64,000 nucleotides of DNA. It comes from Rickettsia akari str. Hartford. GTDB taxonomy: Bacteria; Pseudomonadota; Alphaproteobacteria; Rickettsiales; Rickettsiaceae. The notes beneath the pieces were generated by a model, which worked only from the letters and a program-made list of their open reading frames with translations, was not told the DNA's origin and ran no database searches. Location: assembly GCF_000018205.1 (NCBI RefSeq), contig NC_009881.1, positions 558,001 through 622,000 of the forward strand, in the 5' to 3' direction. The first letter of the stretch is position 1, and every line of letters begins with the position of its first letter. This document shows positions 21,039 through 30,752 of the stretch, in pieces. A program made the position numbers and the translations under genes.

Positions 21039-21678
21039 TTATAGCTTCTAGTATATCATCTTTATTAAAATCAGGCCAATATTTGGGTGAGAAATATAAT
21101 TCAGCATAAGCTGCCTGCCAAAGCAAGAAATTACTGATGCGATAAACCCCGCCCGCTCTTATTAATAAATCTACATCCGGCATTTCTGGATCATATAAAG
21201 CATGTTGTATATCACTTTCACTTACTTCTTTTTTACCGCTTGCAATAATTTTTGTGCATGCATCAACTATTTCTTGGCGACTTCCATAACTAAAAGCTAT
21301 ACAAAGTGTTATTTTATTATTATTTTCTGTTAATTCTATAGCATTATTTATTTGTTTTTGCAATGAGCTACTTAATAAATTCAGTCTACCTATTACTTTT
21401 ATTTTAACGCCGTTTTTATGTAAACTGTTTAATTCATTTTTTAAATAAATACTTAATAATTTTATTAAGAAATCTACCTCCGTGTTTGAGCGTTGCCAAT
21501 TTTCGGAAGAGAAAGTATATAAAGTTATATAAGGTATATTAAGGTTAATAACCTCAGGCAGTAATTCACGAATTTTATCGGCACCTGCTTTATGTCCTTC
21601 AGATTTTGTTAAGTTATGCCAATCTGCCCAACGAGCATTGCCGTCCATTATTATTGCTAAATGTTTTATGTTAGTCAT
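20998..21678 (-). CDS. uppS: Isoprenyl (undecaprenyl) diphosphate synthase
   Basis: UppS elongates farnesyl diphosphate to the lipid carrier of peptidoglycan synthesis. Family motifs are IIMDGNARWA near the start, GHKAGADKIRE, YTLYTFSSENWQRS, AFSYGSRQEI, and DLLIRAGGVYRISNFLLWQ near the end. The last replaces the more usual GGEXRISNFLLWQ, so the conserved Glu is Val here, a possible oddity. The 226-residue length is slightly short but normal for the family. It is the first gene of the uppS-cdsA-ftsB operon. Confidence 0.94.
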   Translation of the reverse strand: MTNIKHLAIIMDGNARWADWHNLTKSEGHKAGADKIRELLPEVINLNIPYITLYTFSSENWQRSNTEVDFLIKLLSIYLKNELNSLHKNGVKIKVIGRLNLLSSSLQKQINNAIELTENNNKITLCIAFSYGSRQEIVDACTKIIASGKKEVSESDIQHALYDPEMPDVDLLIRAGGVYRISNFLLWQAAYAELYFSPKYWPDFNKDDILEAINDYSKRKRTFGKR

Positions 21679-21758
21679 TATTTTATATTTTAGATGTTGC
21701 TGTATGGATCAATTTTTCCGTCATTGCGAGCGGGTACTGCTACGTGGACACTAAAACC

Positions 21759-21879
21759 ATCATTCCGAGGAGCGAAGCGACGTGGCAATCCAGAAAAAAT
21801 AATAAAAAAATTCTGTAAATCAGAATTTTTTACTGGATTGCTTCGTCGAATTACTACGTAATTCTTTTCGTAATGACGA
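21759..21879. repeat. Palindromic repeat, type B
   Basis: A palindrome of about 120 bases begins GAGGAGCGAAGCGACGTGGC and AATCCAG, has a TTCTGTAAATCAGAA centre, and ends ACTGGATTGCTTCGTCGAAT through TAATGACG. Copies are at 26465, 41631, 48942 and 51994, with a half copy at 57200. Confidence 0.8.
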
Positions 21880-21910
21880 TTTGGTATCTATGCGGGAATG
21901 ACATCGGCAG

Positions 21911-23221
21911 TCATATTCTAGGTATTTCAATTCTTACCGATAGCCCGCCTAAATCTTTGCTATCTTCTAAATAAATAGAGCCTTTATAATCGTTTATTAT
22001 TTCTTGAGTAATAGCAAGCCCAAGTCCTACATTACTTGCATTATCAAGCTGCCTTGCTTTATCTGATCTATAAAACGGTTTAAATACAAGATGTTTTTCT
22101 GTATCATCTATACCGATACCGTTATCCTCAATAATTATAGCTACGGTAGATGGATTATCTGCCAAAGATATTTTAATTTTAGTTCCATATTTTATAGCGT
22201 TACCGATTAAATTAGACAAGGCTCTTTCAAAAGAATTCGGTTTAATTCGTACTTTTGAATTATCTATATTATTAAGTTTTATAAATTCAATATCTACATG
22301 TGACCATTTTTTGTCTAAAAAATGTTCTATCCAAGGTAATAACAAAATTTCTTCAAATTCTTCTGTACTTTCACCTTTAGCAAAATCTAAATAAGAATTT
22401 ATCATTTGCTGCATAGTTAATATATCTTGTTTTAACCCTTCAATTTCTTCGCTTTCTTCCATTAATTCAAGTTGTAGTTTCATTCTTGTTAAAGGAGTTC
22501 TAAGATCATGAGAAATCATAGCAAGCATAGTGGTTCTTTTAGTAATTTGTTTTTCAATACGAGCTTTCATTTTTAAAAAAGCAAGTCCTGCTTTTCTTAT
22601 TTCTAAAGCTCCTGAAGGTTTAAAAATTTTGCCTTTTAAAACACCTCGACCAAATTTATCCATGCTATCCGCAAGATTGAGTATTGATTTAATTTGATTT
22701 TTGGAAAAAATAATAGAAACAGAAAGTAATATAACAGTTAAAGATATAATCCATAAAACAAATATATATACCGTAGGATTAAGTAGTAATTTTGCAGGAA
22801 AAGTAATGTATAATATTATTCCATCCTTTAATTCTAAAAATACTTCAATTTTATTTTCCTTATTCAGCTTAACTATATTTTTTTCATGGATTTTTGTAGC
22901 CAAAATATTTTTAAATATAGTTAGAGGCTCACTTAATTTAGGTTGTTTTATAGATAACTTTTTATTAAGCTGAAATTGATAAGATAAATTAAGATAATTT
23001 TCAGATAAATGGGTTATCTTTCTTGAATTATTTCTATGTTCTTTAATCAGTGATTCTATTTCATTGATAATAATAGTACTAGTATAATATGAAACATTAT
23101 ACCAATGACGATCGTAAAACAAGAATATAGCAACGATTTGTCCTATTAAAATCGGAATGATTATAATAAACATAAACCGTACAAATAATGTTCTCGGTAA
23201 TAATTTAGATATAAAGCTCAT
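21911..23221 (-). CDS. EnvZ-like sensor histidine kinase
   Basis: From ATG 23221 the protein has 436 residues. A membrane segment (residues 15-40) is followed by a periplasmic domain of about 110 residues, then a second membrane segment (about 152-172) and a HAMP-like linker. The kinase core carries the H-box SHDLRTPLTRMKLQ (phosphoacceptor His about 238), N-box NLIGNAIKYG, G1 IEDNGIGID and G2 GLGLAI. It autophosphorylates and passes phosphate to the OmpR-type regulator encoded just upstream. An upstream in-frame start at 23263 is possible but has no better ribosome site. The stimulus is unknown. Confidence 0.9.
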   Translation of the reverse strand: MSFISKLLPRTLFVRFMFIIIIPILIGQIVAIFLFYDRHWYNVSYYTSTIIINEIESLIKEHRNNSRKITHLSENYLNLSYQFQLNKKLSIKQPKLSEPLTIFKNILATKIHEKNIVKLNKENKIEVFLELKDGIILYITFPAKLLLNPTVYIFVLWIISLTVILLSVSIIFSKNQIKSILNLADSMDKFGRGVLKGKIFKPSGALEIRKAGLAFLKMKARIEKQITKRTTMLAMISHDLRTPLTRMKLQLELMEESEEIEGLKQDILTMQQMINSYLDFAKGESTEEFEEILLLPWIEHFLDKKWSHVDIEFIKLNNIDNSKVRIKPNSFERALSNLIGNAIKYGTKIKISLADNPSTVAIIIEDNGIGIDDTEKHLVFKPFYRSDKARQLDNASNVGLGLAITQEIINDYKGSIYLEDSKDLGGLSVRIEIPRI

Positions 23222-23313
23222 ATGTAATGTGTATACGTAATTTGCATTGTCTGTATGGCTCAATAAGCCTGCTCGATGTCATTCCCGCCTACGCGGGCAT
23301 GATAATAAAGTGA

Positions 23314-23994
23314 TCAAATATAAAGTGCATAGCCCTCATTACGCACGGTTTTTAAATATTTCGGCTCTTTTGGGTTGTCTTCTATTTTGCCTCTTATTCT
23401 TGTAATTTGCACATCGATAGAACGCATACTAAGCCCTCCCATTATTTTTGAAAGTTCAAAACGACTAGTAGATTTACCGGAATTTTTTATTAATATCTCA
23501 AGTAATTTTTGTTCGGTAGAGCTAAGAGATATAATTTGATCGTTCTTAGTGAATTCCTTTGTATCAAAATTATAGAAATTATTGCCGAATTTAATTATAT
23601 TCGTTTCTTTTTTAAAGTTATTATAATTATTAATTAAATTATTTATCCGAAGTAATAATTCTCTCGGTTCAAAAGGTTTAGTTATATAATCAGAGGCACC
23701 AGCTTCAAGTCCTTGAACACGGTCATCGGCTTCCGATAAAGCAGTAAGCATAACTATAGGAATATTATTACCGGCATCCCTTATAGTAGTAGCAAAATCA
23801 AGCCCTGTTATTTCAGGTAACATAACATCTAAAATAATTAAATCATAATTAGAATTTTTTAATAGATTTTTAGCTTCTATGACTGAGCTTGCCGTTGATA
23901 CTAAAAACTCGTTTTTATTTAAAAACTGCTTTAAAAGTGCTAATATTCTGCTATCATCATCTACGATTAAAATATGTGCTTTATGTGGTTGCAT
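23314..23994 (-). CDS. OmpR family response regulator
   Basis: This is a 226-residue two-domain regulator. The receiver has the acidic pair LIVDDDSR, the phosphoacceptor Asp in LIILDVMLPE (about residue 55), the Thr in MLTAL and the Lys in DYITKPFEPRELL. The C-terminal winged helix has SSTEQKLLEILIKNSG, MRSIDVQITRIRGKIE and the end TVRNEGYALYI. It precedes its partner kinase on the same strand by about 90 bases, with a GCGGG hairpin in between. The target genes are not evident here. Confidence 0.93.
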   Translation of the reverse strand: MQPHKAHILIVDDDSRILALLKQFLNKNEFLVSTASSVIEAKNLLKNSNYDLIILDVMLPEITGLDFATTIRDAGNNIPIVMLTALSEADDRVQGLEAGASDYITKPFEPRELLLRINNLINNYNNFKKETNIIKFGNNFYNFDTKEFTKNDQIISLSSTEQKLLEILIKNSGKSTSRFELSKIMGGLSMRSIDVQITRIRGKIEDNPKEPKYLKTVRNEGYALYI

Positions 23995-24005
23995 ATATAC
24001 TCATT

Positions 24006-24094
24006 TGTCATCCCGTGGCTTTACCACGGGATCCAGTAAAATTATTAATATCATAAGCTGTTTTTTTGGACCCCGTGGTCAAGCCACGGGGTGA
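24006..24094. repeat. Palindromic repeat, type A
   Basis: The arms TGTCATCCCGTGGCTTTACC and GGTCAAGCCACGGGGTGA lie between the divergent response regulator and aminotransferase genes, where both promoters should also lie. Confidence 0.75.
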
Positions 24095-24127
24095 GATCTT
24101 AGATTATATCTACTTTAATATAAATAT

Positions 24128-25006
24128 GTGTTAATGACAATGATAAAACTAGAGCAAATTTTTGGGCATGTTTGGATTAATGGTGATTTAGTTCCTTATC
24201 AATTCGCAAGGATTCATGTTTTAACTCATAGCCTGCATTATTCAGGATCGGTATTTGAGGGTGAGAGAGCTTATAACGGCAAAGTTTTTAAACTAAAAGA
24301 ACATACGGCAAGGTTAATAAAATCAGCAGAAGCATTAGGTTTAAAAGTACCTTATAGTGTGGACGAGATAATAAAAGCTCATGAACTTGTAATAAAACAA
24401 AATAATATTAAGGATGCATATATAAGACCGCTTATTTGGTGCGGAGACGAATCACTAAATATTACTAACCCTGATTTGTCTACTAATCTTTTGATTGCCG
24501 GTATTCCATCAATTCCCAGGTCTTTTGAAAAAGGTATAAATTTACATGTAAGCCGTTGGCGTAAAGCAATGCCTGATAGCACCCCGGTACAATCTAAATC
24601 TGCCGCTCAATATAATATGGCAATAACGAGTCAAAAAGCAGCTAAAGCTCTTGGCTATGATGATGCATTATTACTTGATTATGAAGGGTATATTGCTGAA
24701 TGTACTACAACAAATATTTTCTTTGTTCAAGATAAAACGTTATATACTCCAATTGCTGATAGATTTTTAAACGGTATAACAAGACAGACTATTATTGAAA
24801 TTGCAAAAGATTTAGGTCTAGAAGTAAAAGAAGAGCGCTTGAAATTAGAGCAACTAGAAAATTTTACCGGATGTTTTGTTACAGGTACGGCAATTGAGGT
24901 GCAAAATATTAGTTCTATAGATCTTGGCAATAAAAAGCTTATTTTTGAGGATCATAAAATTACAGAACTTTTGAAAGAAGAGTATGGGCGTGTTGTTAGG
25001 GAGTAG
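24128..25006 (+). CDS. ilvE: Class IV PLP aminotransferase (branched-chain type)
   Basis: The 292-residue fold-type IV aminotransferase has [20 protein letters not shown] and [14 protein letters not shown] near the N-terminus, [20 protein letters not shown] with the PLP-binding Lys, [17 protein letters not shown] and [12 protein letters not shown]. This best fits IlvE, which interconverts branched-chain amino acids and 2-oxo acids. Rickettsia lacks the branched-chain biosynthetic pathway, so a salvage or D-amino-acid role is possible. GTG 24128 opens the frame; ATG 24134 or 24140 could be the true start. Confidence 0.85.
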   Translation: MLMTMIKLEQIFGHVWINGDLVPYQFARIHVLTHSLHYSGSVFEGERAYNGKVFKLKEHTARLIKSAEALGLKVPYSVDEIIKAHELVIKQNNIKDAYIRPLIWCGDESLNITNPDLSTNLLIAGIPSIPRSFEKGINLHVSRWRKAMPDSTPVQSKSAAQYNMAITSQKAAKALGYDDALLLDYEGYIAECTTTNIFFVQDKTLYTPIADRFLNGITRQTIIEIAKDLGLEVKEERLKLEQLENFTGCFVTGTAIEVQNISSIDLGNKKLIFEDHKITELLKEEYGRVVRE

Positions 25007-25123
25007 GAATAAGTGCTAAATATTTAATCCAGTGATTAAGTCGTGGGATAACAAATTAGGAAGCTGAACCATGAGGCAAATGCTTCCTCACAATGACAAA
25101 TTAATAAAAAATAAAAAACAAAA

Positions 25124-26008
25124 ATGAATAACATATTTAAAGGTTTAATTACCGCACTTATAACACCTTTTAAAGATAATAAGTTAGACTTATATGCTTT
25201 AGAGAGAATTTTAAAACATCAAATAAAGCATGATGTCGATGCAATATTAATTGCAGGTTCAACCGGAGAAGGTAGTAGTTTGAGTTTTGAAGAATATAAA
25301 TTATTACTGCAAACTAGCGTAGAAATCGTTAATAAGCGTATTCCTATAATAAGCGGATGTTCATCAAATAATACCGCTTATGCAATAGAACTGGCAGCGG
25401 AATCTACAAAAATCAAAGTTGATGGTTTTATGGCTAGTCCACCATCTTATGTAAAACCTACACAACACGGGATTTATAAGCATTTTGAAGCATTACATGA
25501 AGCGTGTAATCTACCTATTATATTATATTCAGCTCCCACTAGAAGCGGAGTAGATTTTTCTGATGAGACGATATTGAGGCTTAGCGCGCTAACGCGTATC
25601 TTAGCATTAAAAGATTGCGGCGTAGATTTAGGACGTCCATTGCGTATTAGAGCAATAGTTAAAAAGGATTTTAATATTTTAACCGGTAATGATGAAGTAG
25701 TTTTAGCTTTTAATGCACAAGGTGGGGTAGGGTGGACTGCTGTAGCCTCTAATATTGCTCCCGATATGTGTAAAGAGTTATTAGAGAAGTGGTATAAGAA
25801 TGATACTAAAGGAGCATTAGAAATCCATCAGAAATTACTGCCTTTATATAAAGCTTTGTTTCTAGAATCTAATCCGATTCCAATAAAATATGCCGCTCAT
25901 TATTTAGGTTTATGTGAAAATGAAATTAGACCTCCATTAACTGAAGCAAGCGATAGTGCTAAAAAACAAATTGAAAACATTATAACAGCACTATCTATAA
26001 AAATATGA
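25124..26008 (+). CDS. dapA: 4-hydroxy-tetrahydrodipicolinate synthase
   Basis: DapA condenses pyruvate with aspartate semialdehyde in the diaminopimelate pathway. The 294-residue TIM-barrel protein shows [30 protein letters not shown] (the substrate-binding Thr-Thr region reads Ser-Thr), the Tyr of [15 protein letters not shown] and the Schiff-base Lys in [11 protein letters not shown] (about residue 163). The stop overlaps the smpB start by four bases. dapF at 8.5 kb acts later in the same pathway. Confidence 0.95.
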   Translation: MNNIFKGLITALITPFKDNKLDLYALERILKHQIKHDVDAILIAGSTGEGSSLSFEEYKLLLQTSVEIVNKRIPIISGCSSNNTAYAIELAAESTKIKVDGFMASPPSYVKPTQHGIYKHFEALHEACNLPIILYSAPTRSGVDFSDETILRLSALTRILALKDCGVDLGRPLRIRAIVKKDFNILTGNDEVVLAFNAQGGVGWTAVASNIAPDMCKELLEKWYKNDTKGALEIHQKLLPLYKALFLESNPIPIKYAAHYLGLCENEIRPPLTEASDSAKKQIENIITALSIKI

Positions 26009-26463
26009 CCGAATATAAGAAAGTTATTGCACAAAATAATAAAGCCATTTTTAATTATTTTATTGAAGAAAGATTAGAAGCAGGTATTGTATTAAATGGG
26101 AGTGAAGTACAGTCTCTGCGTCAAGGCAAAGCTTCTATAGAGGAAAGCCATGCGGCAGATACCGGACATGAGGTATTTTTGTATAACTGCCATATTGCAG
26201 AATATGAAAAAGCGAATAGATTTAATCATTCTACTCGTAGACCTCGTAAATTATTGTTGCATACTAAAGAGATAAAGAAAATTATCGGTAGAATTAGAAT
26301 AAAAGGCTATACGCTAGTAGCTCTTTCTATGTATTTTAATAAACAAAATAAAGTGAAAGTTGAGCTTGGTATTGCTAAAGGTAAGAAATTACATGATAAA
26401 AGAGAATCAATTAAAGAAAAAGACTGGAAAAGAGATCAGAGTAGATTAATAAGGCAGAAATAA
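26005..26463 (+). CDS. smpB: SsrA-binding protein SmpB
   Basis: SmpB binds tmRNA and delivers it to stalled ribosomes for trans-translation. The 152-residue protein starts [17 protein letters not shown] and has the core [46 protein letters not shown] and the basic C-terminal tail [15 protein letters not shown]. The four-base overlap with dapA suggests one transcript. No tmRNA gene is seen in this window. Confidence 0.96.
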   Translation: MTEYKKVIAQNNKAIFNYFIEERLEAGIVLNGSEVQSLRQGKASIEESHAADTGHEVFLYNCHIAEYEKANRFNHSTRRPRKLLLHTKEIKKIIGRIRIKGYTLVALSMYFNKQNKVKVELGIAKGKKLHDKRESIKEKDWKRDQSRLIRQK

Positions 26464-26464
26464 G

Positions 26465-26585
26465 CGTCATTGCGAGAAGCATTACATAGTAATTCGACAA
26501 AGCAATCTAGTAAAAAATACTAATTTATGGCATTTTTTTATTATGTTTGTTGGATTGCCACGTTGTCTAGCTCCTCGCAGTGACG
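26465..26585. repeat. Palindromic repeat, type B, inverted
   Basis: It reads CGTCATTGCGAGAAGC ... TAATTCGACAAAGCAATCTAG ... GATTGCCACGTTGTC ... CTCCTCGCAGTGACG, the reverse of the copy at 21759. It fills the gap after smpB. Confidence 0.75.
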
Positions 26586-26628
26586 CTTTCAAGTAAAAAC
26601 AATATAAAATTTTTTAAAAAAGGAATTT

Positions 26629-27423
26629 ATGCAGAATATTATAGGTAAAATATTAGTTATATTTGTATTTGTGATAGGAGTTTTATTTGTTTTCAAAACA
26701 ATGAAAACTTATTCTACAAATCCGGTTTCCGTTGAGGTGAAACAAAGTGAGGATGCAAGGAAATGTGAAGAGGAAAGAGTCCAAGAAATAATCAAAGATT
26801 ATTTGCTTAAAACTCCGGAAATAATAATAGAATCAATAGAAGGCTTGCAAAAACGTAAAGTACAGGAAAATGAGACTAAAGTTAATAACTATCTAAAAGA
26901 TCATAAGTTAGGTATTGAAGATAGTACAAGCTTTCCTATTATAGGAAATAAAGACGGGGATGTAGTAATAATTGCTTTTTATGATTACAATTGTTCTTAT
27001 TGTAAAAAAGGCGATATTTTTATCAATGAATTATTACAAAATGATCCAAAAGTTAAAGTTATATTACGACCGCTCCCTATCCTTGGAGATGCTTCCGAAT
27101 ATCTTGCAAGAATAGTTTTATCCGTTTATAAGGTTAATCCAAGTAAATTTAAAGCTGTTCATGATGAATTAATAAACATAAGAGATGTTTCTAATGAATC
27201 CATAAAAGAGTTATTAACCGAGAATGGCTTAAATGCTATGGAAATTGAAGAAATTGCCGATAGTAATGAGATTAAAGATTTCATTACTCAAAATATGAAA
27301 ATAGCTAGAAGCCTTAGAATCCAAGGAGTACCTGCGTATATCATTGATTCAAAATTAATACCTGGGTTAATAGATTTCCCACAATTACTAAATATAGTTA
27401 AAGAAATTAGGGATGCTCGGTGA
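26629..27423 (+). CDS. DsbA-family thioredoxin-fold protein
   Basis: The 264-residue protein has an N-terminal membrane anchor (IIGKILVIFVFVIGVLFVF), a short helical region, then a DsbA-like domain. The active-site motif is CSYC in FYDYNCSYCKKGD (about residues 123-126). The cis-Pro lies in IQGVPAYIID, and LRPLPILGDASEYLAR is typical of the Com1/BdbD-type branch. It probably forms disulphides in exported proteins while anchored to the inner membrane. A good Shine-Dalgarno (AAGGA) precedes ATG 26629. Confidence 0.88.
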   Translation: MQNIIGKILVIFVFVIGVLFVFKTMKTYSTNPVSVEVKQSEDARKCEEERVQEIIKDYLLKTPEIIIESIEGLQKRKVQENETKVNNYLKDHKLGIEDSTSFPIIGNKDGDVVIIAFYDYNCSYCKKGDIFINELLQNDPKVKVILRPLPILGDASEYLARIVLSVYKVNPSKFKAVHDELINIRDVSNESIKELLTENGLNAMEIEEIADSNEIKDFITQNMKIARSLRIQGVPAYIIDSKLIPGLIDFPQLLNIVKEIRDAR

Positions 27424-27535
27424 ATTTCAAAAATTGGCAATGTCATCTAGCAAGAGCTGCGGTGTTCATTGGTTAAGTATATGTACCGTTCCTCGACCTT
27501 GCAGACTCCTTGCTCTTTTTGCAGTTGACCATATC
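27415..27535. repeat. Palindromic repeat, type D
   Basis: It matches GCTCGGTGAATTTCAAAAATTGG ... CTTGCAGACTCCTTGCTC of the copies at 35294, 43376 and 60703. It begins in the last codons of the DsbA-like gene, so it may have replaced that gene's original end. Confidence 0.6.
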
Positions 27536-27572
27536 CGCGAGGTGTTGTTACGTGGACTGGTAAAACCCGTTT

Positions 27573-27677
27573 TGTCAGCCCGTGTCTTGACCACGGGGTT
27601 CATGAAAACAATAAAAAATACTAATAATTTTAGTATTTTTAACTGGATCCCGTGCTCGCAAGCCACGGGGGGGATGA
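27573..27677. repeat. Palindromic repeat, type A
   Basis: The arms TGTCAGCCCGTGTCTTGACC and CGTGCTCGCAAGCCACGGG flank a long AATACTAATAATTTTAGTATTTTT centre, between convergent DsbA-like and sucD genes. A degenerate GGATTCCTGC-type half repeat follows at 27735-27773. Confidence 0.75.
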
Positions 27678-27800
27678 GAGATGGGAAATTGATACGTGCA
27701 ACAATCCCTTCCCACGCACGTGGAAATATTAAAATTACTTTTCTAGATTCCTGCTTTTAGCTAGGAATGACATCGATTCATCGATTGCTGTTGAATAATT

Positions 27801-28679
27801 TTAGCCTTTATTTAACAAATCAAACATAGTTTTACCGATATCGGCAGGGGATTTAGTGATAGTTACGCCGGCACTTTGTAGAACTTCAAGCTTATCTTCG
27901 GCACTTCCTTGTCCTCCGGCAATAATAGCTCCGGCATGTCCCATTCTTTTACCGGGAGGTGCTGTAATACCTGCAATAAAGCTAACAATAGGCTTCTTGA
28001 TTTTTGATTGCTTGATAAACTCGGCTGCATCTTCTTCTGCATTACCGCCAATTTCACCAATCATAATAATTGCTTTTGTTTCATCATCTTTTAAGAACAT
28101 ATCAATACAATCAACGAAATTAGTGCCGTTAACAGGATCGCCGCCTATACCGACACATGTAGATTGTCCAAGTCCTACGGCTGTTGTCTGTGCTACTGCT
28201 TCATAAGTTAGAGTACCTGATCTTGAAACAATACCTATCGTTCCTCTTTTATGAATATGCCCAGGCATAATACCGATTTTACATTCACCAGGTGTGATAA
28301 CTCCAGGGCAGTTAGGCCCGATTAATCTAGTTTTAGAACCGACTAAAGCACGTTTTACTTTCACCATATCAAGTATCGGAATTCCTTCCGTTATACATAC
28401 TACTACTTCAATTTTTGCATCGATTGCTTCTAAGATCGAATCAGCGGCAAAGCTGGGCGGAACATATATGACGCTTGCATTTGCACCAGTTTTTGCTTTT
28501 GCTTCATGTACGGTATTATATACAGGTAAATCAAGGTGAGTATGACCGCCTTTGCCCGGTGTAATACCGCCAACCATGTTAGTGCCGTAAGCTATCGCTT
28601 GTTCAGAGTGAAAAGTTCCTTGTGAACCAGTAAAACCCTGACAGATAACCTTTGTTTTTTTATTTATTAATATTGCCAT
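27801..28679 (-). CDS. sucD: Succinate--CoA ligase subunit alpha
   Basis: SucD and SucC form succinyl-CoA synthetase, which makes ATP or GTP in the TCA cycle. The 292-residue protein has the CoA-binding start [28 protein letters not shown]-type [45 protein letters not shown] and the phospho-His in [14 protein letters not shown] (about residue 245). It is transcribed after sucC, with a gap of about 160 bases that holds degenerate repeats. Confidence 0.97.
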   Translation of the reverse strand: MAILINKKTKVICQGFTGSQGTFHSEQAIAYGTNMVGGITPGKGGHTHLDLPVYNTVHEAKAKTGANASVIYVPPSFAADSILEAIDAKIEVVVCITEGIPILDMVKVKRALVGSKTRLIGPNCPGVITPGECKIGIMPGHIHKRGTIGIVSRSGTLTYEAVAQTTAVGLGQSTCVGIGGDPVNGTNFVDCIDMFLKDDETKAIIMIGEIGGNAEEDAAEFIKQSKIKKPIVSFIAGITAPPGKRMGHAGAIIAGGQGSAEDKLEVLQSAGVTITKSPADIGKTMFDLLNKG

Positions 28680-28841
28680 GTTAAATAATTTTTATTGTTT
28701 TTATTTTGTGTAATTGTCACCGTCATTGCAAGCAACTGAAGGCGTTGTTGTATGGATCATTATTATGTAATTCCCAGCATACGCGTGAATGCCATAAAAG
28801 CCACGTAAGTACTACGCTTGCCTAGCTCATGACGAGTACAC

Positions 28842-30002
28842 CTACCTAATAGCCGCGACTATCTTATTTGCTGCATCTGCTAAATCATGTGCCGGTATTA
28901 TGTCTAAACCGGAATTTGATAAAATTTCTTCGCCTTTTTCAACGTTAGTACCGGCTAAACGGACGACTAATGGCACTTTTATACCTATGTCTTTTGCAGC
29001 TGCAATAATCCCTTCCGCTATAATATCACAACGCATAATACCGCCGAAAATATTAACTAAGATCCCTTGCACTTCTTTATCGGATAAAATTATTTTTAAA
29101 GCTTCTTTTACACGCTCACGATCAGCCCCGCCGCCAACATCTAAGAAATTTGCAGGTGACGCACCGTAAAGCTTAATAATATCCATAGTAGCCATAGCAA
29201 GACCCGCACCGTTAACCATACAACCGATATTACCGCCCATTTTTACATAGCTAAGCCCCGCATTTGCCGCTCTAGTTTCTAAAGGATCTTCCTCATCGTG
29301 ATCACGCATTGCCGTAATATTTGGATGTTTGAATAAGCCGTTATCATCAAAAGTGATTTTTGCGTCTAAAGCGAGTAAATTTCCGTCCGTTTGTACAATT
29401 AACGGGTTGATTTCAATTTGTGCAGCATCAGTTTCAACAAAAGCATTATACACTGATTTTACTATTTCTTTCATTTGTTTAGCTTGGTTATCCTTAAAAC
29501 CTAGCTCATAAGCTATACCACGCATATGAAAATCTTGTAAACCGGTTGCAGGATCAACAGAAAATTTAATAATTTTTGCAGGAGTTTTTGCTGCTACTTC
29601 TTCAATATCGACTCCTCCTTCGGTAGAAGCTATGAAAGTAATACAACTTGCCGATCTATCAAATACTATACTGAAATAATATTCTTTTAAGATATCACAA
29701 CCTGATTCGATATAAAGACAATTTACTTTTTGTCCTTGAGGTTCTGTTTGATGTGTTACTAAATTAATACCAAACATGTCATGAGCCACTTTTTTTGCTT
29801 CTTCTTTACTCTTAACAACCTTAACACCGCCTGCTTTACCTCTACCGCCGGCATGTATTTGTGCTTTAACCACATATACTTCTGTATTTAACTTATCTAT
29901 GGTTTCGTTAATCTTCTCGGTTTTCGTAACAACGAGTCCAGTGGAAGTAGGTACGCCGTATTTTCTCAAAATCTCTTTTGCTTGATATTCATGAATATTC
30001 AT
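28842..30002 (-). CDS. sucC: Succinate--CoA ligase subunit beta
   Basis: This 386-residue ATP-grasp subunit begins [19 protein letters not shown] and carries [74 protein letters not shown] and [12 protein letters not shown]. All are expected for SucC. It is the first gene of sucCD. The enzyme connects 2-oxoglutarate oxidation to energy, alongside the semialdehyde dehydrogenase at 49.1 kb. Confidence 0.97.
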   Translation of the reverse strand: MNIHEYQAKEILRKYGVPTSTGLVVTKTEKINETIDKLNTEVYVVKAQIHAGGRGKAGGVKVVKSKEEAKKVAHDMFGINLVTHQTEPQGQKVNCLYIESGCDILKEYYFSIVFDRSASCITFIASTEGGVDIEEVAAKTPAKIIKFSVDPATGLQDFHMRGIAYELGFKDNQAKQMKEIVKSVYNAFVETDAAQIEINPLIVQTDGNLLALDAKITFDDNGLFKHPNITAMRDHDEEDPLETRAANAGLSYVKMGGNIGCMVNGAGLAMATMDIIKLYGASPANFLDVGGGADRERVKEALKIILSDKEVQGILVNIFGGIMRCDIIAEGIIAAAKDIGIKVPLVVRLAGTNVEKGEEILSNSGLDIIPAHDLADAANKIVAAIR

Positions 30003-30139
30003 TTTAAATAATGTATTTAAATAATTAAAGCACAGTATAATAATTAATCTTTAAACTGTAAAGTAGAGAGTTTATGATGTCAGTCCCGCGTAGGCTGAAA
30101 TCTAGTAAAAATACCAAAAACAAGTTAAGTTATATACAA

Positions 30140-30664
30140 ATTAGTTTATAATTCCACATTCTCTTCAGTACCTTATCTTTCCTAATAAAGTGCTGATACG
30201 CAGCCAGTATATGCAAAATAATTAAAGTAGTAAATAACAATGCAGTCTTTTTATGGATTTTTTAAAGATTTTGTCAAATTGTAAATCTTGAACACAAGAA
30301 CTTATAGTAAACAAACCGTCAAAATCAATATGATGATTTGATAGGATAGTCATGAAAAAGCTGCTTATTGGCATTAATAACATTAAAAGATATAGCAAAT
30401 TTATATTAATATTAGCAGCTTTTTGCTGCCAATTCGGTAAATCTAGCTGGTAATAAAACATTAAAAGACGTATTATTACTAAAGATAAAACAACTATACC
30501 GGTTGTTTCATGTATCCCCTATAACTCACATTTTAGAGGCGCTTCTATATAATTATCCATTAAGAAACTGACAACGAGTATTACTATAAGTATAATACTC
30601 ATTATTCAGTGAAAAAGTCTTACAATTAAGCCGCAAGAATTTTCAGTATTTGTAAGTAGCATTA
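30140..30664 (-). pseudogene. Cytochrome b561-like protein, degraded
   Basis: Reading down from 30664 gives VRLFH, a stop, then IMSIILIVILVVSFLMDNY. Then comes EAPLKCEL, another stop, GIHETTGIVVLSLVIIRLLM, and the frame at 30222-30461 with LPNWQQKAANIN and LYLLMLLMPISSFFMTI. Remnants of the last helix (HCYLLL, ILAALY-like) lie to about 30140. These match the four-helix diheme cytochrome b561 pattern. Both stops fall where a Trp or Tyr codon is expected. It cannot make a full protein. Confidence 0.78.
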
Positions 30665-30752
30665 TTAATACGCTAATAAATTATTCTGAACCTAATGTTA
30701 TTCCTAACTAATGTATGGCTCGATTATGACTGCTCGCAATGACGCAAGGATA

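Noticed and set aside
26005-26620. A tmRNA gene next to smpB
   Set aside because: The downstream bases are a type B palindrome; no tRNA-like ends or tag frame were seen.
27413-27760. A 115-residue plus-strand ORF after the DsbA-like gene
   Set aside because: Composed of type D and type A repeats, with no ribosome site of its own.
27856-28206. A 116-residue plus-strand ORF within sucD
   Set aside because: Opposite-strand shadow of a clearly conserved gene, with low-complexity Pro/Ser composition.
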